A DNA stretch of 64,000 bases, from NCBI RefSeq assembly GCF_050268245.1, contig NZ_JBNNGK010000016.1, positions 1 to 64,000 of the forward strand. The letters run 5' to 3'. The notes below the pieces were generated by a model that was not told where the DNA came from, ran no database searches, and saw only the letters and a list, made by a program, of their open reading frames with translations. This DNA comes from JBNNGK01 sp050268245. GTDB taxonomy: Bacteria; Pseudomonadota; Gammaproteobacteria; Enterobacterales; Enterobacteriaceae. Both the position numbers and the translations under genes were made by a program. This document shows, one piece after another, positions 8,851 to 17,645 of this stretch (position 1 is the first letter of the stretch; the number at the start of each line of letters is the position of its first letter).

Positions 8851-9759
8851 TTACACCTCTTCGAGCGCGGCGAACTGTTGGCCGAGATAATCGAGTAACA
8901 GGCGTACGGCAGGCAATAAACCACGGCGTGACGGGTATACCGCATGCACCACGCCACCTTGAGGTTGCCAATCTGGCAACAGCGTCATCAATTCACCGCG
9001 TAAAATAGCGTTGCGCATCATCATACATGGCAGTTGCACCAGTCCTGCACCGGCGATCGCGGCGGTACGCAGCATGAGCATGTCATCCGTGACCAGCCGT
9101 GGCGTGTGCTCCCATTGAAAATGTTGGTCTTCCGGGCCATGCAGCGTCCACAGATGTTGCGCGCGCGCGGGGCCAAGATCGAGCGTGGGATAACGAGTGA
9201 GATCTTTGGGGTGAGCGACGTCGCCCAGTGCGTGAACCAGCGCGGGGCTGGCGGCCACACACCAGCGACGCTGTGCCAACACTTTCAGTACCAGATCGCT
9301 GTCTTCCAGCGGTGGTGGCCGTACGCGGATCGCGATATCCAATCCTTCACCCACCACGTCCACCCGGCGGTTGGTGGCGTCCAGATGCAGCATAACCTTC
9401 GGGTAATCAGCCATAAATCGCGCCAACATGTCGCCAACGCGGGTATGCAATAAGGCGACCGGGCAGCTAATGCGCACCGTGCCGCAGGGTTCGGCGCGGG
9501 TTTGCTCGATGGCGTGCTGCGCCGCTTCGGCCTCGACCAGCATCGCTTTGCAGTGCACATAATAATTCTGCCCGATTTCGGTAACGGAAAAACGGCGCGT
9601 AGAGCGCTGAATTAAGCGTACGCCAAGCCGCTCCTCCAACTGCGCCACGCGGCGGCTGAGTTTCGATTTTGGTATACCGATCGCGCGTCCTGCGGGAGCG
9701 AAGCCCTGATGTTCTACCACGCTGGCGAAGAAAAACAGATCGTTTAAATCGGTGAGCAT
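8851..9759 (-). CDS. LysR-family transcriptional regulator, divergent from pirin gene
   Basis: 302-residue LysR-type regulator: N-terminal winged helix-turn-helix (about residues 5-65, with AIGIPKSKLSRRVAQLEERLGVRLIQRSTR) and a C-terminal substrate-binding-like effector domain. It starts 123 bp from the divergent pirin gene, and a near-perfect palindrome at 9768-9791 next to its start codon is a likely operator. LysR regulators usually control themselves and the divergent gene, so the pirin and perhaps ycaC are the probable targets. The inducer is not known. I do not recognise a named orthologue. Confidence 0.88.
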   Translation of the reverse strand: MLTDLNDLFFFASVVEHQGFAPAGRAIGIPKSKLSRRVAQLEERLGVRLIQRSTRRFSVTEIGQNYYVHCKAMLVEAEAAQHAIEQTRAEPCGTVRISCPVALLHTRVGDMLARFMADYPKVMLHLDATNRRVDVVGEGLDIAIRVRPPPLEDSDLVLKVLAQRRWCVAASPALVHALGDVAHPKDLTRYPTLDLGPARAQHLWTLHGPEDQHFQWEHTPRLVTDDMLMLRTAAIAGAGLVQLPCMMMRNAILRGELMTLLPDWQPQGGVVHAVYPSRRGLLPAVRLLLDYLGQQFAALEEV

Positions 9760-9767
9760 TGTCGCTC

Positions 9768-9791
9768 CATTGTTCTATCAGTAGAACGATG
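9768..9791. promoter_or_regulatory. Palindromic operator candidate between lysR-type gene and pirin gene
   Basis: Inverted repeat with 10-bp arms CATTGTTCTA and TAGAACGATG separated by TCAG, one mismatch between the arms. It lies 9 bp upstream of the LysR-type start codon, in the divergent intergenic region, the normal place for a LysR autoregulatory site. That it binds this regulator is inference. Confidence 0.6.
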
Positions 9792-9882
9792 AGTGTATAT
9801 CTTGCTGACTACTGCGGCAAATAGCGCTGAACTACACTGCTTGCATCGAATTAGGCCTTAAGGCCGCTAACAGGAGAATCAC

Positions 9883-10776
9883 ATGAAAAAGATCCTTGGC
9901 GTTTACAACAGCCCCGATGCGCACTGGGTCGGCAACGGCTTCTTAGTGAATTCGCTGTTTTCTTATCAGGATCTCGGCGCGGAAATGAGCCCATTTTTGT
10001 TGCTGGATCATGCCGCGCCAACCAAGTTTCGTGAGACGACAGGGCGGCGTGGCGTGGGTCAGCACCCACATCGGGGATTCGAAACCGTAACCATCGTCTA
10101 TCAAGGTGAGGTTGAACACCGTGATTCCACCGGCAGTGGCGGCGTGATCGGCCCCGGAGATGTGCAATGGATGACCGCCGCCTCTGGCATTTTGCATGAG
10201 GAATTCCACTCAAAGCATTTTTCACGCCAAGGCGGCACGTTGGAAATGGTTCAACTGTGGGTCAACTTGCCTGCCAAAGACAAAATGGCGGCGCCGGGTT
10301 ATCAAACGCTGCTCAACCAAGCTATCCCCGTCGTACCGTTGGCTGACGGGGCAGGGCAGGTGCGGGTTATCGCCGGCCGTTTTAACGATCATGCAGGCCC
10401 GGCTCGAACCTTTACGCCACTGAACCTGTGGGATATGAAGCTCAATGCCGGTCATGCCACGACGTTACGGGTTGAAGAGGGTCACACGTTGGCATTGGTG
10501 ATGTTGCACGGTGCCATTTTGGTTAACGATGAGCAAATTGTGCGTGAAACCCAAATGGTGGTGCTGGATCGTGCAGGCGATGCTATCACCCTTGAAGCCA
10601 ATAACGATGTCAGTTTGTTGGTGCTAAGCGGTGAGCCGATCGATGAACCCATTGTGGGTTACGGCCCATTTGTCATGAACAGTGAAGCAGAGATTCAGCA
10701 GGCGCTGCGTGATGTGAATAGCGGTCACTTCGGTACATTACCTGTTGCAGAGGTGACCGCCAACGGGGGGAACTGA
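9883..10776 (+). CDS. Pirin family protein
   Basis: 297-residue bicupin protein of the pirin family. The N-terminal cupin keeps the metal-site pattern HPHRGFET (His61, His63) and LHEEF (His105, Glu107). Bacterial pirins such as E. coli YhhW and YhaK have been linked to quercetin 2,3-dioxygenase-like activity and redox sensing, but the true role here is unknown. Its ATG has CAGGAGA upstream. It is divergent from a LysR-type regulator and followed in the same direction by ycaC (124 bp gap with a hairpin at 10789-10818) and a DCC-family oxidoreductase. Confidence 0.9.
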   Translation: MKKILGVYNSPDAHWVGNGFLVNSLFSYQDLGAEMSPFLLLDHAAPTKFRETTGRRGVGQHPHRGFETVTIVYQGEVEHRDSTGSGGVIGPGDVQWMTAASGILHEEFHSKHFSRQGGTLEMVQLWVNLPAKDKMAAPGYQTLLNQAIPVVPLADGAGQVRVIAGRFNDHAGPARTFTPLNLWDMKLNAGHATTLRVEEGHTLALVMLHGAILVNDEQIVRETQMVVLDRAGDAITLEANNDVSLLVLSGEPIDEPIVGYGPFVMNSEAEIQQALRDVNSGHFGTLPVAEVTANGGN

Positions 10777-10900
10777 TTTATCCCTGATGCTGGCTCGGCA
10801 GGTAATTTGCGAGCCAGCCACTACACTCAACACCGTTGTTGTAACGCAGGGCAGATTAATTTCAATCTGCCGACATCAACATATCAAAAGGAGCCTCATT

Positions 10901-11527
10901 ATGACTGCAAACTATAAACGCCTCGACAAGGATCAGGCTGCCGTATTATTGGTGGATCACCAGGCCGGGCTGCTTTCTCTGGTACGTGATATCGATCCCG
11001 ATCGTTTTAAAAATAACGTTTTGGCACTGGGGGATTTGGCTAAATATTTTAATCTGCCAACGATTTTGACCACCAGTTTTGAAGATGGCCCCAATGGCCC
11101 TTTAGTGCCTGAGCTCAAAGCGCAATTTCCCGATGCGCCGTACATTGCTCGCCCGGGGCAGATTAATGCCTGGGATAATGAGGATTTCGTGAAGGCGGTA
11201 AAAGCCACCGGACGTAAGCAGTTGATCATTGCGGGCGTAGTGACCGAAGTGTGCGTGGCATTCCCCGCGTTGTCGGCGCTGAGTGAAGACTTTGAGGTGT
11301 TTGTGGTGACCGACGCGTCTGGTACCTTTAACGAACTGACGCGTCAGTCTGCTTGCAGCCGGATGGAAGCCGAAGGCGCCCAGTTGATGACGTGGTTTGG
11401 TGTAGCCTGCGAGCTGCATCGTGATTGGCGTAATGACATCGAAGGCTTGGGCGCATTGTTCTCTAATCATATTCCTGATTACCGTAATTTGATGACCAGC
11501 TACAACACATTGACCCAACGTAAATAA
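10901..11527 (+). CDS. ycaC: Isochorismatase-like hydrolase YcaC
   Basis: 208-residue cysteine hydrolase of the isochorismatase-like family, the same length as E. coli YcaC and nearly identical to it as I recall that sequence. Asp19 (LLVDHQAG) and the nucleophile Cys118 (GVVTEVCVAFPA) are present; the natural substrate of YcaC is not known. The ATG at 10901 has AAAGGAG upstream; the longer open frame from 10787 has no support. It probably belongs with the pirin gene upstream and the DCC gene 73 bp downstream. Confidence 0.9.
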   Translation: MTANYKRLDKDQAAVLLVDHQAGLLSLVRDIDPDRFKNNVLALGDLAKYFNLPTILTTSFEDGPNGPLVPELKAQFPDAPYIARPGQINAWDNEDFVKAVKATGRKQLIIAGVVTEVCVAFPALSALSEDFEVFVVTDASGTFNELTRQSACSRMEAEGAQLMTWFGVACELHRDWRNDIEGLGALFSNHIPDYRNLMTSYNTLTQRK

Positions 11528-11600
11528 TGCTGAACCAATATGAGGGTGGCTGGTCTTTCATCTATTGACGCGTTAGTCTGGGGCTCACTCAGGAGACGCG

Positions 11601-12053
11601 ATGAAATATTCAGCAGTCACGCCCTCAGCGTTCGTCGCCGAGCCGGTGATCTTGTTCGACGGCGAATGCAATTTATGTCATGGTGTAGTCCGTTTTCTGA
11701 TTCATGCCGATCGCGCTGGCCGCATACGTTTGGCGACCGTGCAATCTCCTACCGGGCAGGCGATGTTGCGCCAATTGGCGATGCCAACCGATCGTTTTGA
11801 TAGCGTGGTTTTAGTGGCCTCGGGGCAGTATTGGCTGCGTTCTGCGGCGTTTTTTCACGCGTTGAGCAGGCTCGATAGGCCTTATCGCTGGTTATCGATC
11901 GGCCGATTTTTGCCGCAGCGGTTGGCAGATGCGATCTATGACGTTATCGCGCGCCATCGTTATCAATGGTTCGGCCGCAACGATGGCCGAACGCTACCGG
12001 GCAGCGCGCAATCTTGGCGTTATTTGCCGGGCGGCGGTGGTCGGCAACCTTGA
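11601..12053 (+). CDS. DCC-family thiol-disulfide oxidoreductase
   Basis: 150-residue protein of the DCC family (DUF393, YuxK-like), named for a conserved N-terminal Asp-x-x-Cys-x-x-Cys motif. Here it reads FDGECNLCHGVVRF at about residues 19-32, so both cysteines are present, suggesting a thioredoxin-like redox role. AGGAGA precedes the ATG. It follows ycaC on the same strand. No function has been assigned to enterobacterial members that I can name. Confidence 0.85.
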   Translation: MKYSAVTPSAFVAEPVILFDGECNLCHGVVRFLIHADRAGRIRLATVQSPTGQAMLRQLAMPTDRFDSVVLVASGQYWLRSAAFFHALSRLDRPYRWLSIGRFLPQRLADAIYDVIARHRYQWFGRNDGRTLPGSAQSWRYLPGGGGRQP

Positions 12054-12137
12054 ACTTTATTTTTTTCTCGTCCAATTGCTTGAAATAGACGCAGAAAGCC
12101 TCCATATAACTTTTTGTAAAATAAATAAGGAGAGCGT

Positions 12138-12392
12138 ATGGGCATCAGTGAAGAAGAAAATATCCGCCGTTTAAGCGAGGAGAAAAACGCCGTCGGGAAT
12201 ATGGCGAAATGGGTAGCGATTGTCTCTGCCGCTTATTTTATTTTGATGGTGTTTTACGGCCATCCTGTCGGTGTGCTGAGCATGTCCGGCGCGATTTTTT
12301 TGGTAGCGACCCACATCTGGCTAAAGAAACGTCAAAAAGTGAAAACCTATCGCCGTGAGTTGGCCGAAATTGAGTCTGACGACGCGCCGTAA
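12138..12392 (+). CDS. Small inner-membrane protein of unknown function
   Basis: 84-residue protein I do not recognise. The N-terminus is charged (MGISEEENIRRLSEEKN), two hydrophobic segments follow (about residues 24-41 and 46-61), then a basic stretch KKRQKVK and an acidic tail. By the positive-inside rule both ends may face the cytoplasm. A good ribosome-binding site (AAGGAGAGCGT before the ATG) supports translation. It follows the DCC gene by 84 bp on the same strand and may be cotranscribed. Confidence 0.7.
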   Translation: MGISEEENIRRLSEEKNAVGNMAKWVAIVSAAYFILMVFYGHPVGVLSMSGAIFLVATHIWLKKRQKVKTYRRELAEIESDDAP

Positions 12393-12565
12393 CCCTGCCG
12401 CTAGGCGTAATCAAACCGAGCGAACGTCATTCTGACCCATCCCCATATTTTATCACGCGTATTGCTTTGCGATCGTTCAGCCTGACTGAGCCGATTCATC
12501 CAGCAGAATGCCCATAGCCAGTATTGTCGATTGTCTTCAACCATGGGGTGCTTAACGTGGCGTAT

Positions 12566-13354
12566 TCATTGCGATAAAGGCATCAGCATCACCAGTTTCA
12601 ATAGCGCATGTTCTGCCGGGTGAAACGTCACCTGCTGATAATGCAGTTGCCCTTGCTGAACATGTTCGAATACCCGTTCGCCGCCTTCCCGCGCCATCAC
12701 ATCATGTTGTTGCCACCAATGATTAAACGCTTCGCTGTTGCGCGTCATGTTACGCACAAAGGCACGCATCTGTTCTGTGCTCTGATGGTGACTGGTTTCG
12801 GCACGAAACTCGGCAACCACCCGCTGAGCACGGTGCGACCAGTCGCTGACCAGCGTTTTTGCCAGCGGATGGAAAAACATAAAGTGCAGCAGGTTAGGGC
12901 GCTTGGTTTGGCCGAGCCAGCCGCAAAACAAGGTCTCGGCAGACTGATTCCATGCCAGCATATTCCAGGTGACATCTAGCAGATAACAAGGCACGTTGAC
13001 CCGATGTACGCTGTGTAATATCGCTTCATTAATGCTGTCTTGTTGTTGTTCCCGTTCGGGATCGTGCGCGCTTGCCAGGGTGAACAGATAATGGCGCTCA
13101 GCATTACCAAGCCGTAACGCTTTGGCAAGGCGCGCCAGCGTATACGGTGAAATCGACACATCCCGGCCTTGCTCGATCCAGGTGTACCAGGTTGCGCTGA
13201 TACCGCTGATTTGCGCCAGTTCCTCGCGGCGTAAACCTTGGGTGCGGCGGCGTGGCGCGTTGGGCAGCCCTATCATCTCTGGCGTGATACGTTCGCGATG
13301 CGCACGCAGAAATGCGCCAAGGGCTTTTGGCCCCGATAAATCGTCTGATTGCAT
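12566..13354 (-). CDS. XRE-type regulator with MmyB-like ligand-binding domain
   Basis: 262-residue transcriptional regulator. Residues about 10-75 form an XRE helix-turn-helix including the typical RRRTQGLRREELAQISGISATWYTWIEQGRDV block; the rest matches the MmyB-like PAS-type ligand domain (VTWNMLAWNQSAETLFCGW, NLLHFMFFHP). Such proteins are common in actinobacteria and proteobacteria and often sit divergent from a gene they control. I take the ATG at 13354; upstream codons in the longer frame lack support. The divergent neighbour is the interrupted methyltransferase at 13473. Confidence 0.87.
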   Translation of the reverse strand: MQSDDLSGPKALGAFLRAHRERITPEMIGLPNAPRRRTQGLRREELAQISGISATWYTWIEQGRDVSISPYTLARLAKALRLGNAERHYLFTLASAHDPEREQQQDSINEAILHSVHRVNVPCYLLDVTWNMLAWNQSAETLFCGWLGQTKRPNLLHFMFFHPLAKTLVSDWSHRAQRVVAEFRAETSHHQSTEQMRAFVRNMTRNSEAFNHWWQQHDVMAREGGERVFEHVQQGQLHYQQVTFHPAEHALLKLVMLMPLSQ

Positions 13355-13472
13355 AAGCTGGTACCTATCAATACTAGGATAACTGCACATATTGTCCCCG
13401 TATAACATGCTGATTATAGTCGCTGGTAGCCATCCGGCACGGGCGCGAGCCAAACAACACAAGAGAGCTAAT

Positions 13473-14243
13473 ATGAAAATGCACAACAGCCATAAAAACG
13501 CGGTCGATAGTCAGTTTGGTGAGCAGGCCAACGCTTATTTAACCAGCGCTGTTCATGCTCAGGGCAACGATCTGCAACGCTTAAGCGCGTTGTTGGCCGC
13601 ACATCCGCGCGGGCGTGTGTTAGACCTAGGTTGCGGTGCCGGCCATGCCAGTTTCACTGCCGCTGCACAGGCTTCGTAAGTGGTTGCCTATGATTTGTCT
13701 GCGCAGATGTTAGACGTCGTTTTGCAGGTAGCAAACACGAAGGGGCTAAAAAATATCGAGGTTCAGCAAGGCGTGGCGGAGGCGTTGCCGTTTTCAGAGG
13801 CCAGTTTTGATTGGGTGATTAGCCGCTATTCCGTACATCATTGGCAAGATGTGGGGCAGGCATTACGTGAGGTAAAGCGGGTGCTAAAGCCGGGGGGAAC
13901 GGCAGTTTTTATGGATGTGGTTTCGCCGGGGCAACCGTTGTTAGATCTTTACCTGCAAACCGTGGAAGTGCTGCGCGATACTTCGCACGTGCGAAATTAC
14001 AGCCCAGGAGAATGGCTGAGTTTGTTAACTGGGGCGGGCTTGGTGATGAGTTCAGTAACGTTCGACCGTTTAGAATTAGCGTTCAACAGTTGGGTGGCGC
14101 GAATGCGCACGCCGGAACACTTTGTGACGGCCATCCGTGCGTTTCAGCAATCGGTATCCGATGAAGTGAAGCAGCATTTTGCCATTCAACCCGATGGTAC
14201 TTTCACCAGCGACATTATGATGCTGGTGGCAATGAAAGGATAA
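13473..14243 (+). pseudogene. Class I SAM-dependent methyltransferase interrupted by an in-frame stop
   Basis: The gene reads as one 256-codon frame except for TAA at 13677-13679 (codon 69). The first part has the SAM motif VLDLGCGAGHASF; the second resumes directly in the same frame with VVAYDLSAQML, EALPFSEASFDWVISRYSVHHW and VLKPGGTAVFMDV, all typical of UbiE/YafE-like methyltransferases. The stop splits the cofactor site, so neither half should work alone. One base change from CAA, GAA or AAA would explain it; a sequencing error is the alternative. The rest of the frame is undamaged, so the change is recent or an artefact. It lies divergent from an XRE regulator. Confidence 0.8.
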
Positions 14244-14279
14244 AGAAAAAATAAAGGGCAGCCAATGAAGGCTGCCCTT
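14244..14279 (-). terminator. Rho-independent terminator of aqpZ
   Basis: Stem AAGGGCAGCC / GGCTGCCCTT (14254-14263 and 14270-14279) with a 6-nt loop; read on the minus strand it is followed by a T-rich run. It lies between the convergent methyltransferase gene and aqpZ and may act for both. Confidence 0.85.
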
Positions 14280-14306
14280 GAAATAATTCCGGTATGTCGG
14301 CCGCTA

Positions 14307-15002
14307 TTATTTTTTATTTTCCAGCAGGCAACGATAAATCAACCCACCGATCACACCGCCGATTAATGGCACCAGCCAGAATACCCATAGCTGTTGCAAT
14401 GCCCAAGTACCTTGGAAGATGGCGACGCCGGTACTCCGAGCCGGGTTTACCGAAGTATTGGTAACCGGAATACTGATTAAGTGAATCAGGGTTAACGCCA
14501 AACCAATGGCTAAAGGTGCAAAACCAGCCGGAGCACGGTTGTCGGTTGCGCCATGAATAACAATCAGGAAGAAAGCGGTTAACACTAATTCAATAATGAT
14601 GGCAGCTTGTAAAGAATAACCGCCCGGCGAATGCTCACCGAAGCCGTTTGAGGCGACCCCCCCCGCAGTAGCATCGAAGCCGGCTTTACCACTGGCGACC
14701 ACATACAGCATCGCTGCGGCAGCAATACCACCAATGACCTGCGCGATAACATAAGGAACGACGTCTTTTGCCGGGAAACGCCCACCAGCGAATAAACCCA
14801 CGGTGACTGCCGGGTTAAAGTGCCCACCAGAAATATGACCGACGGCATAAGCCATGGTGACAACGGTCAGGCCAAATGCGAGAGCCACTCCGGCAAAGCC
14901 AATACCCAGCTCAGGGAAAGCTGCCGCTAATACGGCACTACCACAGCCACCAAACACCAACCAAAAAGTGCCAAAAAATTCGGCAAAAAGTCGCTTTGAC
15001 AT
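14307..15002 (-). CDS. aqpZ: Aquaporin Z
   Basis: Inner-membrane water channel of 231 residues, the E. coli AqpZ length. Both NPA motifs are present (residues 63-65 and 186-188), and the selectivity-filter residues Phe43, His174, Thr183 and Arg189 match a water-specific aquaporin rather than a glycerol facilitator. The ATG at 15002 gives the standard N-terminus MSKRLFAEFFG; an in-frame ATG at 15011 would overlap the likely ribosome-binding site. It is monocistronic, with its own terminator. Confidence 0.95.
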   Translation of the reverse strand: MSKRLFAEFFGTFWLVFGGCGSAVLAAAFPELGIGFAGVALAFGLTVVTMAYAVGHISGGHFNPAVTVGLFAGGRFPAKDVVPYVIAQVIGGIAAAAMLYVVASGKAGFDATAGGVASNGFGEHSPGGYSLQAAIIIELVLTAFFLIVIHGATDNRAPAGFAPLAIGLALTLIHLISIPVTNTSVNPARSTGVAIFQGTWALQQLWVFWLVPLIGGVIGGLIYRCLLENKK

Positions 15003-15424
15003 AAATTCCATCCTATCGAGATAACTAACGGTTGTTAGCGCGAAAACTATAGAACATCTTTATTAGTAATTTTCTTAGTGCACCTACAATTAAGCGGGGT
15101 ATTAAATCCCTAACGATTGAATTTGTCTACATGAAATGGTTTCTTTTCGGATTTTGACTCGCATTTGCTGAATTTTTTATCAATGTATTGAGATTATTCT
15201 TGGTTGGCTGCATTAAAATTAGTCGTATTGATAAAAGTGTGATGAAAAATAAAAAACACCACATGGTTTGACCGTTCAATCATTTAAAGTTAATTGTTAT
15301 TTTCAATTTGCTGTTTGATTATTTATTAGAAAGTAATCAGAGGGCTGCTCATTGTCATCAAAGCGTCATTCAGGTTAATTACCCTGACAGATAATCGATT
15401 CTCCCATTACCGAGCCCATCCATT
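15003..15424. other. AT-rich divergent promoter region
   Basis: 422 bp between aqpZ and the divergent esterase gene. It is clearly AT-rich compared with its surroundings and has no open frame of interest. It should hold promoters for both genes, but I cannot assign a specific site. Confidence 0.5.
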
Positions 15425-16786
15425 ATGAGAATAAAATCTATTTCGCTGTTGATGTTCACGCTGTTTCCACTGCTGGCCAGTGCGGAAGAGGTCAGTGTGA
15501 CACGCTATACCGTCGGTTTCCCTGGCGGGGAGCATGTCCGCTATTCTGGCGCGTTCGCCAAAAATTTTCCGCATGGGTTACCGATAGGGATTGGATCGGG
15601 TTTGGTATTTAATGGCAGACAAGGGCAGGCATTGCAATTTACTACCATCACCGATCGTGGGCCGAATGCGGATGCACCCATGATGGGAAAGCGTGAAGCG
15701 AAAATATTTGCTACACCACAATTTACGCCGTTGCTGGTGGATATTCGCATTAGCGACGGCCAGGCGATGGCTGGAAATCTGCGCCCGCTGCATGATGAGC
15801 AGGGAGCGATTAGCGGGTTGCCGCTGCCGGGTGAGTTTATTGGTACGACCAATGAAGTCGCGCTGAACGATACGTTGCAAACCTTGCCAAGCGATCAACG
15901 CGGATTGGATACGGAAGGTATTACGCCGGACGGTAAAGGCGGTTATTGGTTGTGTGATGAATATGGGCCGTTTCTGATCCACATCGACGGTAACGGTAAA
16001 ATTTTGGCCAAATATGGTCCACAGCCACAAAATGGCGAGCAGGCAGTGGCCGGGGGGTTACCGAACATTCTCAAATGGCGTCAACCTAACCGTGGATTTG
16101 AAGGTATCACCCACCTGCCTGACGGACGTATTCTCGCTGCGGTACAAAGCACGTTAGACGTGGAGGGTAAAACTAAAAACACGGCGCAATTTACCCGATT
16201 AGTGAGTTTTGATCCGGTGAGTGGCAAGATCCTGCAATATGGTTATCCGATAGATGTCGCGAAGTATAATAAAGCCAAGGATGCCAAAATTGGCGATATT
16301 GTGGCGATAGATAACCAACATATTTTGCTGATCGAGCAGGGAAAGAATAAACAACAACAGATGACTAATGTGATTTATCTGGTGGATTTGAGTCTGGCTA
16401 GCGATCTGACGCGTTTTGATGAGGCTGAGAAAGCGCTGGAATATGATGATATGAGTGAGTTGCTGAAGCGCGGTGTGACATTGGCGCAAAAACGTGAGGT
16501 CGCCGATCTGCGTAAACTGGGATGGCAGCAAGAAAAAGTTGAAGGTTTAGCGTTAATCGACGATCGCACGTTGGCGGTGATTAACGATAATGACTTTGGA
16601 TTACATGCAGCGTTGGTTGATGCGCAGCCCAAGAACAAAAAAGCCAAGGATTATCAGATCAATGCGCAGGGAGGTTTAAGCCTGGGGGGCAAAACGGTGC
16701 CGACGCATATTGAATTACACCCGCTTAACAAGCCGGACTCACTGAGTGAGCTTTGGGTATTGACGCTGCCACAGTCCTTGCGTTAA
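15425..16786 (+). CDS. Esterase-like activity of phytase family protein
   Basis: 453-residue exported protein. A signal peptide (cleavage about LASA-EE) is followed by a domain of the esterase-like phytase family (a beta-propeller-type fold): TTITDRGPNADAP, DTEGITPDGKGGYWLCDEYGPFLIHID, RGFEGITHLPDGRILAAVQS and KVEGLALIDDRTLAVINDNDFG. Acidic residues in these repeats would bind calcium. Members are periplasmic or secreted and some have phytase or phosphodiesterase activity; the substrate here is not known. It is a single-gene unit; a GGGCGCAG/CTGCGCCC hairpin lies just downstream. Confidence 0.85.
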   Translation: MRIKSISLLMFTLFPLLASAEEVSVTRYTVGFPGGEHVRYSGAFAKNFPHGLPIGIGSGLVFNGRQGQALQFTTITDRGPNADAPMMGKREAKIFATPQFTPLLVDIRISDGQAMAGNLRPLHDEQGAISGLPLPGEFIGTTNEVALNDTLQTLPSDQRGLDTEGITPDGKGGYWLCDEYGPFLIHIDGNGKILAKYGPQPQNGEQAVAGGLPNILKWRQPNRGFEGITHLPDGRILAAVQSTLDVEGKTKNTAQFTRLVSFDPVSGKILQYGYPIDVAKYNKAKDAKIGDIVAIDNQHILLIEQGKNKQQQMTNVIYLVDLSLASDLTRFDEAEKALEYDDMSELLKRGVTLAQKREVADLRKLGWQQEKVEGLALIDDRTLAVINDNDFGLHAALVDAQPKNKKAKDYQINAQGGLSLGGKTVPTHIELHPLNKPDSLSELWVLTLPQSLR

Positions 16787-17129
16787 TCCCCCTTTTATTG
16801 AAAGGGCGCAGCCTGCTGCGCCCGAAGCGTTATCTCGTTATTATTGATGCTGTTATCGTCTTGGCGGCGTTGATACACCTGAATCCCGATACGGGTACTC
16901 AGTGCCGGGCAATTCACTTCTTGCCGCCTTGATATTGCGCCAATTATTTTTAATATAAATTTTGGTTATAAAAATCAATCTGTTTTATTAACCTATTAGT
17001 CTATTACTCGCTCCTTATTCTCCTCACAATAATTAATATTCTTTACGTTGCATTACGTCCCTTTTCATTGGGTGACGAATAATTAACAACGTCAATCGTA
17101 AAAACAACCAAGAACAGCGAGAGTGCACC
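16787..17129. other. Non-coding interval upstream of the DUF1471 gene
   Basis: 343 bp with no gene. At its left edge a perfect 8-bp-arm hairpin (GGGCGCAG / CTGCGCCC, about 16804-16823) follows the esterase gene but lacks a T-run on that strand. The right part is AT-rich and is the likely promoter region of the small protein at 17130. Confidence 0.5.
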
Positions 17130-17411
17130 ATGAAAATTTATTCCTACATTGCAGCCGTTATTATTGCTACCGCATCATTTTCTGCACTTGCCAACGTGTC
17201 ATCAGTGAAACAAGTGGATGTTATGGAGGCGAATAACTTACAAAGCCTTGGCGTGGTATCCGTATCTGGTATTACTGGTTCGCCCGATGATGCGCTTCAT
17301 GCCCTGAAAGAAAAAGCCATGGCGGATGGCGCATCCCACTATCGTGTGATCGGTTTGGATACTCCCGGGGATTCCAGCCAATGGCGTGGTAATGCAGAGA
17401 TTTATCGCTAA
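17130..17411 (+). CDS. DUF1471 (YdgH/BhsA/McbA-like) periplasmic protein
   Basis: 93-residue protein with a signal peptide cut near ALA-NV and one DUF1471 domain: GVVSVSGITGSPDDALHALKEKAMADGASHYRVIGL, ending with the usual WRGNAEIYR. Small DUF1471 proteins in enterobacteria (BhsA, McbA, YhcN and others) are stress-induced envelope proteins that affect biofilm formation and permeability. It is monocistronic, followed by a terminator at 17506. Confidence 0.88.
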   Translation: MKIYSYIAAVIIATASFSALANVSSVKQVDVMEANNLQSLGVVSVSGITGSPDDALHALKEKAMADGASHYRVIGLDTPGDSSQWRGNAEIYR

Positions 17412-17505
17412 AAGCGCCGGGTAATCGACGTGATAGGCGAGATGATTTTTACATTTTGCCACTGTCATGTTTTTTCATCTATTTTAGCTAACCCGTTAAT
17501 AGATA

Positions 17506-17540
17506 AAAAACGGCTGCAATGATCTTGTGGCCGTTTTTGT
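17506..17540 (+). terminator. Rho-independent terminator after the DUF1471 gene
   Basis: Perfect 9-bp arms AAAAACGGC and GCCGTTTTT (17506-17514, 17530-17538) with a 15-nt loop and a run of T on the plus strand; the A-run on the other side would let it work in both directions. Confidence 0.75.
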
Positions 17541-17645
17541 TGCCGTTGCATTTTATTACAACTGTTATCGGCTCTTTCAGAATCGTGTTAATGACGTCTT
17601 AAGCATTTTTTCACAAAGTAGGGCTTCTCATCTAAGGAGCCTCGA

